Origin: Candidatus Eiseniibacteriota bacterium
GTDB taxonomy: Bacteria > Orphanbacterota > Orphanbacteria > Orphanbacterales > Orphanbacteraceae
Direction of reading: 5' to 3'
DNA: 64,000 nt
NCBI GenBank assembly: GCA_024276995.1
Contig: JAJRWB010000001.1
Span: 1-64,000 of the forward strand
Of this stretch, positions 43,384 to 51,804 are shown piece by piece. Numbering within the stretch: the stretch's first letter is position 1; the number at the start of each line of letters is the position of its first letter. The position numbers and the translations under genes were made by a program. A model generated the notes under the pieces. That model was not told the origin of the DNA. It ran no database searches and was given only the letters and a program-made list of their open reading frames with translations.

Positions 43384-45705
43384 TCAAAAACCGGCCGCTC
43401 GGCGCGGCGCGGGAGGGAGTTCGAACGCCATCGTCTCGATCCTCGGGGACGCCGTCTCGATCGTGAGGCGCCTGCCGTCGGTGCGGACGGTGATCCCCCC
43501 CGCGATGTCGGTGCGAAGGAGAAGGCACCCCTCCTTTTCGAGGCGCCGCACGATCCCGTCGTCCGGGTGGCCGTACCGGTTCCGCGCCCCCACCGAGATG
43601 ACGGCGAACCGGGGACGCGCCCTCTCGAGGAAGGCGGGCGGGCATCCCCCGCGGGCGCCGTGATGAGGCACCGCGACCATGGTGATCGCGTCGGCGAGGT
43701 GATGGACGGTGAGGTAGCGTTCGAGACGAGGCGTCGCGTCGCCTGGGAGGAGCAGGGTGAAGCGACCGAACGTGAGCAGAACGATGAGGGAAGCGTCATT
43801 CGTCGAACACCCGTCGGTCCTTCCTTCGGGCGCGTAGAGAATCCGGAGCACGGCGCCGTCGCCGAGGGAGAACGTCTCCCCTGTCCGGCACGCCGCCCAG
43901 CCGGCCGGCGCCGCCATGGCGGCGCGCACATAGCGCCGGTAGAGGTCGGACCGGTGATCGACACCCGGGTCGCGGATGCGGCCGATCCCCCCCTCCTCGA
44001 GGAGGGAAATCATGCCCCCCATGTGATCGGCGTCGGGGTGGGAAACGATGCCGCCGGAAAGGGGCCACATGTTCGTCCGCCTCAGAAAGGGTGCGATCAC
44101 AGACGCACCATTGTCCCACCGGTCCGACCGCCCGCCGGCGTCGACGAGAAACGATCCTCCCCCCTCCTGTTCGATCAGCGTCGCCGATCCCTGGCCGACA
44201 TCGAGGAACGTCACCGTCAGGGGAAGGCTTCGCCGGTGGAAGGGAAACGGTGCCGGCAAGTGAAGGAGCAAAAGGAGCGTTGCCGGAAGAACGAGGAGAG
44301 GCCGGATGCTCTTCCGCCGGACGGCGAGAGCGGTCAGAAGGAGGATCGCCGGCGGGATCGCCGCCGCCGCCGTCGATTGCCTGCAGATGATCCACGGCGC
44401 CGGCGCGGCCGAGGCGATTCGCTCCACCGTCGTTCCGAAAAGCCGGAGCGCTCCCCACGCCCCCGCCTCGAGCGTCGGCTCGACGGCGGGAAGGAGCATG
44501 CCCGCGGCGAGCCAGAATACCGACGCCGTCAGGGCGAGCGTCGCCAGCGGCGCGGTGAGAAGGGTGGCCGGCGCGGCGAGAAGGGGGATTTGCTGGAAGT
44601 GATAGACGATGAACGGAAGGGTCGCCGCCTGCGCGGAGACGCCGACGAGGAGCGGGATGAAAAGGCGGCCGATCGGGCCGCGGGCGGCGAGGGCGGAGAC
44701 GAGCGGCCGGGAGGCGAGGATCCCGGCGGTGGCGGCGAAGGAGAGTTGGAACGCGACATCCCTGTGGGCTCCGGGGTCGAGAAAGAGCGATACGAGAGCG
44801 GCGGCCCCGAGGGCGTTTCCGGGCCGGACCGGCCACCGGAAGAAGACGCCCGTCGCGAGAAGGCTCGCCATGATCAGCGCCCTCACGAGGGAGACGGGAT
44901 AATCGGCCACCGCTCCGTAGAACCAGAGGAACGACACCGCGAGCGCCGGGACCGCTCTCCGCGGCAGGGGGAGCGACGCCAGGGGAACGGATAGGAGGAC
45001 GTAAAGAATTCCCACGTGCAGTCCCGACAGGGCGAGGAGATGGGAGAGTCCCGCCGTGCGAAAAGCGTCAGTCCTCTCCTTCGATACGCCGCTCCTGTCG
45101 CCGAGGAGGAGCGCCTTGAGCAGCGCCGCCTCTTCGCTTCCGAGGCGATCGATACGCGACCCGATCGCCCGCCGCGCCCGGCCGGCGGCGGATCGTCCCG
45201 GTCTCCACGCGGTGAGTTCCCCCTCGAACACACCGGGGGCGCCCCGTCTCCTGTAACGGGCGAAGCGGTCGCGCCCTGTTCGGTTCCTCGGGAAGGGAAA
45301 GGGCGCGACCGCCCCGGTGATCTCGACGATGCTCCCGGCGGGCGGGACCGTATCGCCATGGGGAACTATCCATGGGATGTCGATCGATCCCGGCCAGGCG
45401 TCCCCGGTCCGGAGAGTGACGATCCTTCCCCCCGCGCCCCGGTGCACGACGCCCCGCACCGTGCCCGACGCCGGACTCTTCCATCGGGCGGGGGTGGCCG
45501 CCTCTTCCGCACGGAAGAAGAAGAGGAGCGACGGAAGAAGAACGATCGCCCCTCTCGCCGGCCATGGCGTGCGGTGTGGTGGAGAGAGAACGAGGATGAG
45601 GAGCACCGCCGCCGCGAGAGCGAGAGGAATGGCCGGGGAGAGATCGAGTCGATCGGCCGCCACGATTCCGGGAAGGAGCGTGACGAGAAGCTTCCAGGTG
45701 GGCAT
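43384..45705 (-). CDS. comEC: Competence protein ComEC/Rec2
   Basis: 773 residues. N-terminal membrane segments with a soluble DUF4131-type insert; the competence domain (LLLGDRSGVSKERTDAFRTAGLSHLLALSGLHVGI) with about ten membrane helices; and a C-terminal metallo-beta-lactamase-type domain with FLDVGQGSATLIE and SHPDADHMGG, a nuclease-like site. It passes single-stranded DNA through the inner membrane in natural transformation. No clear ribosome site precedes ATG 45705, so the exact start is uncertain. Confidence 0.92.
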   Translation of the reverse strand: MPTWKLLVTLLPGIVAADRLDLSPAIPLALAAAVLLILVLSPPHRTPWPARGAIVLLPSLLFFFRAEEAATPARWKSPASGTVRGVVHRGAGGRIVTLRTGDAWPGSIDIPWIVPHGDTVPPAGSIVEITGAVAPFPFPRNRTGRDRFARYRRRGAPGVFEGELTAWRPGRSAAGRARRAIGSRIDRLGSEEAALLKALLLGDRSGVSKERTDAFRTAGLSHLLALSGLHVGILYVLLSVPLASLPLPRRAVPALAVSFLWFYGAVADYPVSLVRALIMASLLATGVFFRWPVRPGNALGAAALVSLFLDPGAHRDVAFQLSFAATAGILASRPLVSALAARGPIGRLFIPLLVGVSAQAATLPFIVYHFQQIPLLAAPATLLTAPLATLALTASVFWLAAGMLLPAVEPTLEAGAWGALRLFGTTVERIASAAPAPWIICRQSTAAAAIPPAILLLTALAVRRKSIRPLLVLPATLLLLLHLPAPFPFHRRSLPLTVTFLDVGQGSATLIEQEGGGSFLVDAGGRSDRWDNGASVIAPFLRRTNMWPLSGGIVSHPDADHMGGMISLLEEGGIGRIRDPGVDHRSDLYRRYVRAAMAAPAGWAACRTGETFSLGDGAVLRILYAPEGRTDGCSTNDASLIVLLTFGRFTLLLPGDATPRLERYLTVHHLADAITMVAVPHHGARGGCPPAFLERARPRFAVISVGARNRYGHPDDGIVRRLEKEGCLLLRTDIAGGITVRTDGRRLTIETASPRIETMAFELPPAPRRAAGF

Positions 45706-46006
45706 GTTTTGTGAGGCGTTTTGAGGGGTCGTGTTGACAGGGACGGCGCGTTGCCGATCCCCCCGGCGAAGATCGAGGAACGCAATCGCCGTGCCGCATC
45801 TTCGACCGGACTTCGCCGGCGCGCAAGGTGCACGGCGCCCGGGGGTTGCGCCCCCCCCCTCGCCCGGCGGCCCGTACCCGACCGGCCAGCGTATGTGCGT
45901 TCGGCGCGGTTCGCCGGCCACGGCGTGGACGCGGGGGGCGCGGCGGCTCTCCCCTTTTCCGCGCCGGCCCGCTCTGGTATGATAAAGCCGTTCGAGGGAG
46001 GTCGAC
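45706..46006. other. Intergenic region between divergent comEC and fbp
   Basis: 301 very GC-rich bases. The only convincing signal is the extended -10 of fbp near its right end. A TTGACA on the plus strand (45733-45738) has no -10 at the right distance. No small gene is supported. Confidence 0.6.
45975..45983 (+). promoter_or_regulatory. Extended -10 promoter of fbp
   Basis: TGGTATGAT (TATGAT at 45978-45983 with upstream TG). No strong -35. Start near 45990, leader about 17 bases holding a gggagg ribosome site. Confidence 0.45.
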
Positions 46007-47026
46007 ATGGTCCGGCGGTTCACACTGACCGAGCACATCACGCAGCAGCAAAGGGAGTATCCGGACGCCACGGGGGACTTCACCGGGCTTCTCTCCGACA
46101 TCGCCGTGGCGTCGAAGATCATCGCCCACGATGTCCGCCGCGCGGGGATCGGGGGCGTGCTCGGCGCGGCGGGCTCGAAGAACGTGTCAGGCGACGAGGT
46201 GAAGCGCCTCGACGTCCTTTCGAACGAAGTGTTCATTAACGTTCTCGAGCGGAGCGGCCATCTCTGCCTCATGGCGTCGGAGGAGAACGAGCACCCGATC
46301 TCGATACCCGCCGACTTTCCCCGGGGAAAGTACGTCTTCCTCTTCGATCCCCTCGACGGATCTTCGAATATCGACGGAAATGTGAGCGTCGGATCGATCT
46401 TCTCGATCTTCCGTCGCCTGTCGCCGCCCGGGGAGGAGGGGATCGACGATCTTCTTCAGCCGGGCTATAACCAGGTGTGCGCGGGGTATGTGCTTTATGG
46501 ATCAAGTACAATGTTCGTCTACACCACCGGCTTCGGCACGCACGGATTCACCCTCGATCCGACGGTGGGCGAGTTCATCCTGTCGCACGAGAATATCCGC
46601 ACTCCCCAGAAAGGACGGATCTTCAGCGTCAACGAGGGGAACTTCCGCCGGTGGAACGGGAGGATGAGGCGGTTCGTCGAATACCTGAAGGAGCCGGCGG
46701 GCGAGGGGCGTCCCTACACCGGTCGCTACATCGGCTCCCTGGTGGCCGACTTCCATCGGAATCTCCTCTACGGCGGTATCTTCCTCTATCCGGAGGACGA
46801 GGTGCACCCTTCCGGAAAGCTGCGACTCCTCTATGAAGCGGCGCCGATCGCCTTTCTGGCGGAGCAGGCGGGAGGCATGGCGACCACCGGAAAGATGCCG
46901 GTCCGCGAGGTCGAACCGACGCGGCTCCACATGAAGGTGCCTCTCATCGTGGGGAGCGCGGAGGACGTACGCCTTTGCCTCCGGTTTCTCCGGGGCGAGA
47001 AGATCGAACCCGACCGTCCCGGCTAG
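46007..47026 (+). CDS. fbp: Fructose-1,6-bisphosphatase, class I
   Basis: 339 residues, normal length. It removes the 1-phosphate from fructose 1,6-bisphosphate in gluconeogenesis. Metal site VFLFDPLDGSSNIDGNVSVG, sugar site GRYIGSLVADFHRNLLYGGIFLYP and GKLRLLYEAAPIAFLAEQAGG are all present. The ATG has a gggagg ribosome site. Its TAG stop overlaps convergently with the DUF5989 gene. Confidence 0.95.
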   Translation: MVRRFTLTEHITQQQREYPDATGDFTGLLSDIAVASKIIAHDVRRAGIGGVLGAAGSKNVSGDEVKRLDVLSNEVFINVLERSGHLCLMASEENEHPISIPADFPRGKYVFLFDPLDGSSNIDGNVSVGSIFSIFRRLSPPGEEGIDDLLQPGYNQVCAGYVLYGSSTMFVYTTGFGTHGFTLDPTVGEFILSHENIRTPQKGRIFSVNEGNFRRWNGRMRRFVEYLKEPAGEGRPYTGRYIGSLVADFHRNLLYGGIFLYPEDEVHPSGKLRLLYEAAPIAFLAEQAGGMATTGKMPVREVEPTRLHMKVPLIVGSAEDVRLCLRFLRGEKIEPDRPG

Positions 47027-47199
47027 AAGAGCGTATAGATGAAGGGGGCCACGGCGGACCCTTCGGTGAGAACGATCAGCAGGCTGAGCAGAACGAGGAG
47101 GAGAAGGATCGGCGCGAGCCACCACTTCTTCCGGTGCATGAGGAAAGAGACGAGTTCGGAGAGGATGGCGAATTTTCCGCCCATACCTGAAGACGCCAT
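47023..47199 (-). CDS. DUF5989 family small membrane protein
   Basis: 58 residues: FAILSELVSFLMHRKKWW, then a single membrane helix and the near-invariant family ending SAVAPFIYTLF. DUF5989 proteins usually accompany a SxtJ-like protein and a carbamoyltransferase; neither is next to it here, so it is isolated. The TAG directly after the invariant ending shows that TAG terminates translation in this genome. Confidence 0.8.
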   Translation of the reverse strand: MASSGMGGKFAILSELVSFLMHRKKWWLAPILLLLVLLSLLIVLTEGSAVAPFIYTLF

Positions 47200-47376
47200 G
47201 AACGGAACCCCTTTCCACCGAAAGCCGCGCGGCGGCCGGACGAATCTCTCCAAAACGGCCTGCCCGCGCCGGTCGCAATTTCCATTGTAGCCGATCGAGG
47301 CTCCGGCGTCAACGAAAGGCGACTTCGACCGCGCCGCAGGCGGAAAAGAGGAGAAAAGAGCCGAAAAGAACACGAG

Positions 47377-47405
47377 AAAATCCCCCCGCGACGCGGGGGG
47401 ATTTC
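47377..47405 (-). terminator. Rho-independent terminator of rplC
   Basis: A perfect 13-base inverted repeat (aaatccccccgcg / cgcggggggattt) with a one-base centre. On the minus strand it is followed by TTTTC. It lies 24 bases after the rplC stop, so transcription of rplC should end here. Confidence 0.8.
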
Positions 47406-47428
47406 GCTATCAGGATCGGACCGTCGAA

Positions 47429-48085
47429 TCAGGCGAGGGCCGTTTTCTTCTTCTTGACGCTCGCCCGCACCATGACGATGCCATTCTTCGCGCCCGGCAC
47501 CGCGCCGCGGACGTAAAGAAGGTTCTGCTCCTTTTTCACATCCACCACGAGGAGGTTCAACGTGGAGACCCGCTCGTTGCCCATGCGGCCCGCCATCTTC
47601 TTCCCCTTCATCAGGCGGGCCGGCGTGGCGCACTGACCGATGGCTCCGCCGTGACGGTAATTCTCGTGCGCGCCGTGGGTCATCTTCTGGCCGTGGAAAT
47701 TCCACCGCTTGATCACCCCCGCCGTTCCCTTCCCCTTCGAGCTTCCTTCCACGTCGACGAACTGGCCCGGCTCGAAGAGCGAGACGTCGATCGTCCCGCC
47801 CGGCTCGAGGCCGGCGGCCTCCTCGGCGGTGAGACGGATCTCGCGGATCTGCGCGGTCGGCTCGACACCGTGCTTCTTGAAATGCCCCGCCACCGCCTTG
47901 GTGGTGCGGATCTTCCGGCGCTTGCCGATACCGATCTGCACGGCGTCGTACCCGTCGGTTTCTTTCGTTTTCTTTTGGATCACAGGGCAGGGGGTCATGT
48001 CGAGCACCGTGATCGGCACCGCCCGCCCGCTGCTGTCGATTCGCTGGGTCATTCCGATCTTCCGGCCCAGCATGGAGAGTGCCAT
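47429..48085 (-). CDS. rplC: 50S ribosomal protein L3, isolated gene
   Basis: 218 residues. It starts MALSMLGRKIGMTQ, and carries the family core: GKGTAGVIKRWNFHGQKMTHG, CATPARLMKGKKMAGRMG, VSTLNLLVVDVKKEQNLLYVRGAVPG. Full length and apparently intact. ATG 48085 follows a cggagga ribosome site; the open frame to 48133 is not used. In nearly all bacteria rplC lies in the S10 operon after rpsJ and before rplD. Here a divergent ECF gene lies upstream and a terminator downstream, so it is monocistronic. Confidence 0.95.
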   Translation of the reverse strand: MALSMLGRKIGMTQRIDSSGRAVPITVLDMTPCPVIQKKTKETDGYDAVQIGIGKRRKIRTTKAVAGHFKKHGVEPTAQIREIRLTAEEAAGLEPGGTIDVSLFEPGQFVDVEGSSKGKGTAGVIKRWNFHGQKMTHGAHENYRHGGAIGQCATPARLMKGKKMAGRMGNERVSTLNLLVVDVKKEQNLLYVRGAVPGAKNGIVMVRASVKKKKTALA

Positions 48086-48126
48086 GTCGATCTTCCTCCG
48101 TGGCGACGGTTCGTCTGAACCCGATT

Positions 48127-48152
48127 CATGCAAAGATCATTATTTTTGCATG
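48127..48152. promoter_or_regulatory. Inverted repeat over the rplC -10
   Basis: CATGCAAA (48127-48134) and its exact complement TTTGCATG (48145-48152), ten bases apart. The right arm covers the -10 of the rplC promoter. The left arm falls in the predicted early leader. It could be an operator, or an RNA hairpin in the leader for autogenous control. Confidence 0.45.
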
Positions 48153-48171
48153 GCCCGAAGAAAAGTGTCAA
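48142..48171 (-). promoter_or_regulatory. Promoter of rplC
   Basis: Minus strand perfect TTGACA (48171-48166), 18-base spacer, AAAAAT (48147-48142). Predicted start near 48135, leader about 50 bases. Confidence 0.6.
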
Positions 48172-48282
48172 GCGCTTTTTCCCGCACCACCGAGGCCTCT
48201 TTCCTCTCGACCCGCCGGCGTATCGCCTCCGCCGCCAACGGTTTCCGCCGCCGTCCCCTCCCCCGCCGGGCCGAGGCGGCTC

Positions 48283-48311
48283 TTGACATCCCCTTTCCCC
48301 CCCCCTAGCCT
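48283..48311 (+). promoter_or_regulatory. Promoter of the second ECF module
   Basis: Perfect TTGACA (48283-48288), 17-base spacer, TAGCCT (48306-48311). Start near 48318, leader of about 90 bases. Confidence 0.5.
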
Positions 48312-48410
48312 GGACGACAATCATCTAAGGAAGTTAATCACTTTCCCGTTTCGTCGCGTCTGTAGGAATAGTGGAAAGCAGGCCTCCGGGGGAAGAGGTT
48401 GCAGCAGAAA

Positions 48411-49004
48411 ATGAGCCGTACCGACGAAGTCCTGGTGGCACAGGTGCTCGAGGGGGATCGTTGCGCCTTCAACGAGCTGATCGGCCGCTGGGAGAAGGGG
48501 CTCTACAACTTCATTCTCCGCATGGTGGGTCGTGAGGAGGACGCGAATGATCTGGTGCAAGAGACGATTCTGCGGGTATACAGGCGGCTCGGCCAACTCC
48601 GCGAGCCGAGCGCCTTCCCGTCGTGGATCTTCCGGATCGCCCGGAATGTCAGCCGGGACAGCCTCCGTAGTCGAGGAAACCGGGTCATGGTGTCCGCCGA
48701 CGATCTCATGGAAAAGGGCGCCGAGCAGATTCTCGACGAGAGAATCGACCGGTTCCAGCGAACCGCACAGCCCGACCAGGCGGCCTACCGCGCCGAACTC
48801 GGCGAGATCCTCGCCAAGGCGCTCCAGACGCTTTCGGAAGAGCAGCGGACGGCGATCATCATGAGAGAATACCACGGTTACAGCAGCGCCGAGATCGCCC
48901 AGGTGCTCGACATCCCCGTGGGAACGGTGAGGTCGAGGATCTTCCATGGCCTGCGCAATCTTGGAAGGATCCTCAGGCGGCTCCGTCTCGAGGAAAGGGA
49001 ATAA
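48411..49004 (+). CDS. ECF-type sigma factor (second)
   Basis: 197 residues. Region 2: RCAFNELIGRWEKGLYNFILRMVGREEDANDLVQETILRVYRRL. Region 4: LSEEQRTAIIMREYHGYSSAEIAQVLDIPVGTVRSRIFHGLRNL. A TTG at 48399, four codons upstream, is an alternative start; neither has an ideal ribosome site. Followed by its anti-sigma gene three bases later and a periplasmic gene, a compact module. Confidence 0.93.
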   Translation: MSRTDEVLVAQVLEGDRCAFNELIGRWEKGLYNFILRMVGREEDANDLVQETILRVYRRLGQLREPSAFPSWIFRIARNVSRDSLRSRGNRVMVSADDLMEKGAEQILDERIDRFQRTAQPDQAAYRAELGEILAKALQTLSEEQRTAIIMREYHGYSSAEIAQVLDIPVGTVRSRIFHGLRNLGRILRRLRLEERE

Positions 49005-49007
49005 GGC

Positions 49008-49760
49008 ATGGCGGATCACTGCACCGAATGGGAAGAACGGCTCGCCGCGTTTCTCTACGGCGAACTCGAACCGGCGGAAGCGGATCGCATGCGCGCCCAT
49101 CTCGATCGATGCGACCGGTGCCGGAACGTATTCCACGAGATGAAAGGCACGGAGGCGCTTCTTCGCCGCTGGGAAGATGTCGATTCCCCGGTTCGGCACA
49201 TGCTGGCCGATGCCGGCGAGAGCCGTCCGGCGGCTTCATCGCGGCGCGGCCGGTCCCCTTCCGCGGCGAGGAGGCTCCGCGCCGCGCTCCCGCTGCTCGG
49301 TGCCGCCGCCGCGCTTCTCCTCCTGGTACTCCACGCCGACTTCCGGAAGGAGGGAAACCGCTATTCCCTCAGCTTCGGCGGCGGCGGGCGCGAGGAAGGG
49401 ATGTCGCCCGGCGGCGATCCGGCCGGAGGGAGCACGCTCGACGAGGGTGTTCCTCTCGCCCTCCCGGTGAGCGCGAAGAGGGTGGATTATGTCGATCGCG
49501 ACGAGTTTTTCAGAAGCCAGGCCGAACTGATCCGCTTTGTCGCCACGCTGATCCGTGAGAGCGAGGATCGCCAGGTGGAACATCTCAGCGGACTCCTTCG
49601 GGATTACGTCAAGGAAGTGGAAGTGCAGCGCCGGGACGATCTCGGCGCGTTCGGAGCGAAGGTCGATAGCGTGGAGCGGAAAGCCCGCGCGGAGTTCGAG
49701 GCACTCGGCGCCGCCCCCCTCGAGGCGGGAGACGCGGACGGGGAGGGAGGTGCCAAGTGA
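49008..49760 (+). CDS. Anti-sigma factor with zinc finger (second)
   Basis: 250 residues. Zinc anti-sigma domain with H31, C35, C38 and C5 (HLDRCDRC). One membrane span at about 90-108 (AALPLLGAAAALLLLVLHA). A periplasmic helical tail may act as a sensor. It sits between its ECF sigma factor and an exported partner. Stop TGA overlaps the next GTG. Confidence 0.88.
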   Translation: MADHCTEWEERLAAFLYGELEPAEADRMRAHLDRCDRCRNVFHEMKGTEALLRRWEDVDSPVRHMLADAGESRPAASSRRGRSPSAARRLRAALPLLGAAAALLLLVLHADFRKEGNRYSLSFGGGGREEGMSPGGDPAGGSTLDEGVPLALPVSAKRVDYVDRDEFFRSQAELIRFVATLIRESEDRQVEHLSGLLRDYVKEVEVQRRDDLGAFGAKVDSVERKARAEFEALGAAPLEAGDADGEGGAK

Positions 49761-50365
49761 GCCGGATGATGAGGAGATTTCTTCCCGCCGCCGCGGCCTT
49801 CGTTTTCGCGACGGGCGTGTCGGGAGCGGGCGTGGACGGTAGGATCGAGAAGAGGATGTCGATGGTGGAGAAGATTTTCGATACCACGCTGATCGACAGC
49901 CGTTTCGCGCTCGTGTCGTCCGGAGAGAACACTCGGGGCGTCTACCTGGAGGGGTACGGAGCGCTTTTCACCCTCGAGTTCTCTTTCGTCGATGACCGGC
50001 GCCGGAAGATCCTGGAGAACCTCGACGATCTCGACGACCTGGCGAAGAAGTGGCGGGAACTTCTCGAGATGGACGAGAAGGGGCGCGCCGCGGCGGGGAA
50101 CCGCCGCCGGGTGCTCCTCGAGAAGGTGAAGGAGGAGTTGACGGAGGCGCTCCTCGATTACGGTGGAACGCTCACATTCCTCGACGAGGGGGAGTTCGTC
50201 ACCGTGGCGGCCTTTCCGTGGGGCGAGTCGTGGGACGTGACCCCCGAGCCGCTCTCCCACGTCGTGATCCGCGCCAAGGCGTCCGACCTGAAAGATTACG
50301 CCGTAGGGAAGATCGACCACGATACCGCCCTGTCGCGACTCGATGTCGAGGAGGGCGTCCAGTGA
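49757..50365 (+). CDS. Exported protein of the ECF module
   Basis: 202 residues from a GTG start overlapping the anti-sigma stop (GTGA). Signal peptide RRFLPAAAAFVFATGVSGAG. Mature part: a globular alpha/beta region with GVYLEGYGALFTLEFSFVDD, then two long charged helices. It may present the signal to the anti-sigma factor; this is an inference from position only. Unknown family. Confidence 0.7.
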   Translation: MSRMMRRFLPAAAAFVFATGVSGAGVDGRIEKRMSMVEKIFDTTLIDSRFALVSSGENTRGVYLEGYGALFTLEFSFVDDRRRKILENLDDLDDLAKKWRELLEMDEKGRAAAGNRRRVLLEKVKEELTEALLDYGGTLTFLDEGEFVTVAAFPWGESWDVTPEPLSHVVIRAKASDLKDYAVGKIDHDTALSRLDVEEGVQ

Positions 50366-50386
50366 TCCATCCCGCCGCGCCCCGTT

Positions 50387-51469
50387 TCACCGCCGCGCGA
50401 TGAGCGCGTCGATCAGATCGTCGTACCCTCCGATCCATTTCGACCAGATATACCGCTCCGCCTCGCCGCGGAGCGCCTTCGTATCGGGAACCCTCCCCGC
50501 GAGAAGGGATGCGAGAAGGGCGATCATCTCCTCGAAATCGGTGTAGTAACATTCCGCGAAACGGTGCGCATCGATCAGTTCGGGGTAGGAGAGATTCCGG
50601 GGAAGGACGGGAAACGCCCCGGCGAGCACCGCCTCGAGCACCGAGATGCCGAAGAACTCGTGGCGCGCCGTGGAGAGGATCACGTCACAACTCCCGAGAA
50701 GCTCCCCGTATGCCTCCCTCCTTTCGATGAAGCCGCTGTGAACGAGCGACTCCCCCGCCGCCGCCGGCAGTTCCTCGAAAAGGTCGGCGCGGTCCGCCCG
50801 GGCCGCCCCGGTGACGGCGAGACGGAAAGGGACGTGTTCGGCGCGGAGCCGTTTCACCGCCGCGAGGAGGATATCGGATCCCTTGTCGTGTTCCCACCGG
50901 TGATTCCACAGCAGCAGGGGAGGCGCTTTCCCCCTTTTCCCGGCGACGCGAAACGGCTCGATCCCCGGCGGGAGGATCGACGAGTGGTCGGCGAGTCTGG
51001 AGAGAACCCCCTTCGGCCTGTGATCGGGAAGGGAGGTGAAAAGCACGGGTAGAGCGTCGATGAATTCCTGTCGATGGTAGGCGCTGTTGAAGAGAATGTG
51101 GTCCGCCGCCAGGATACTCGTCACCTGGGTGAGGGCGAAGTGGAGATCTCTCTTCTCGAACGGCGGCAGCGGGTAGGTGAGCTGGTTCTCATGAAAGTAG
51201 AGGAGCGCGGGAATCGCGCGGAAGGCGGGGGGGGCGAGACCTTTCAGTTCGGCGAGATTGAGCATCGACGAGGCGAAGATGAGATCGGCGCCGGGCTTTT
51301 CCGGGAGCGCCCGGGCGATTTCGGCCGCTCCTCCCCGCATCCGCCATTTCCAGTTTCGCCCGGGGAGGGTGACGAGGATCACTTCGTGACGGCTATGCCG
51401 TCGGAAACCCTCGGCGAAGGCGCGGTGGGAGCCGCCGAAGAACGGTTCGATCAGAAAGATGCGCGACAT
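50387..51469 (-). CDS. tRNA-queuosine mannosyltransferase-like glycosyltransferase (DUF3524)
   Basis: 360 residues, GT-B fold. The N-terminus carries EPFFGGSHRAFAEGFRRHSRH, LPGRNWKWRMRGGA and YFHENQLTYP, the DUF3524 signature. The C-terminal GT4 domain has WNHRWEHDKG and HEFFGISVLEAV. Members were shown to mannosylate queuosine in tRNA-Asp (QTMAN). No queuosine synthesis gene is in the window. Confidence 0.85.
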   Translation of the reverse strand: MSRIFLIEPFFGGSHRAFAEGFRRHSRHEVILVTLPGRNWKWRMRGGAAEIARALPEKPGADLIFASSMLNLAELKGLAPPAFRAIPALLYFHENQLTYPLPPFEKRDLHFALTQVTSILAADHILFNSAYHRQEFIDALPVLFTSLPDHRPKGVLSRLADHSSILPPGIEPFRVAGKRGKAPPLLLWNHRWEHDKGSDILLAAVKRLRAEHVPFRLAVTGAARADRADLFEELPAAAGESLVHSGFIERREAYGELLGSCDVILSTARHEFFGISVLEAVLAGAFPVLPRNLSYPELIDAHRFAECYYTDFEEMIALLASLLAGRVPDTKALRGEAERYIWSKWIGGYDDLIDALIARR

Positions 51470-51496
51470 GATCCGGCGATTCTACCGGGAAACGGC

Positions 51497-51724
51497 TCAG
51501 GAGTGGTGGACCAATTCCTCCTCGACCCTCCCCTTCTCGGCGGCCGGTCGGCGCGTTGCGGCGGGCGGGGGCGAATCGGATCGGGCGGGGATCGCGCCGG
51601 CGGACGGACCGGCGGTGGGGACGGCTTCGACCTCGTCGCTGTCGTGACGCGAGGCGTAGGCGAGGAGCTTGCCCACGGCCACGGCAAAGGCGATGTAGGC
51701 GGCGATCGTAACAATCAAGGTCAA
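51497..51724 (-). CDS. Small membrane protein, TTG start
   Basis: 75 residues. One membrane helix at the extreme N-terminus (TLIVTIAAYIAFAVAVGKLLAY) is followed by a low-complexity acidic, Pro/Ala-rich tail. The TTG at 51724 follows aagggggaag at good distance. The frame extends to 51841, but the extra residues are basic and random-looking and overlap the sigma gene. Coding bias is modest, so the call is cautious. Confidence 0.5.
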   Translation of the reverse strand: MTLIVTIAAYIAFAVAVGKLLAYASRHDSDEVEAVPTAGPSAGAIPARSDSPPPAATRRPAAEKGRVEEELVHHS

Positions 51725-51804
51725 ATGCGCTTCCCCCTTCACCCGCTTATCGGCGCGGGGAGGGGCGACCTTGAACGGTGATCCAAGGGTGTTCCCGTTC
51801 GATC

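Noticed and set aside
45733-45738. TTGACA as a -35 box for fbp
   Set aside because: No -10-like hexamer at 16-18 bases and more than 260 bases to the gene; the extended -10 at 45978 is better placed.
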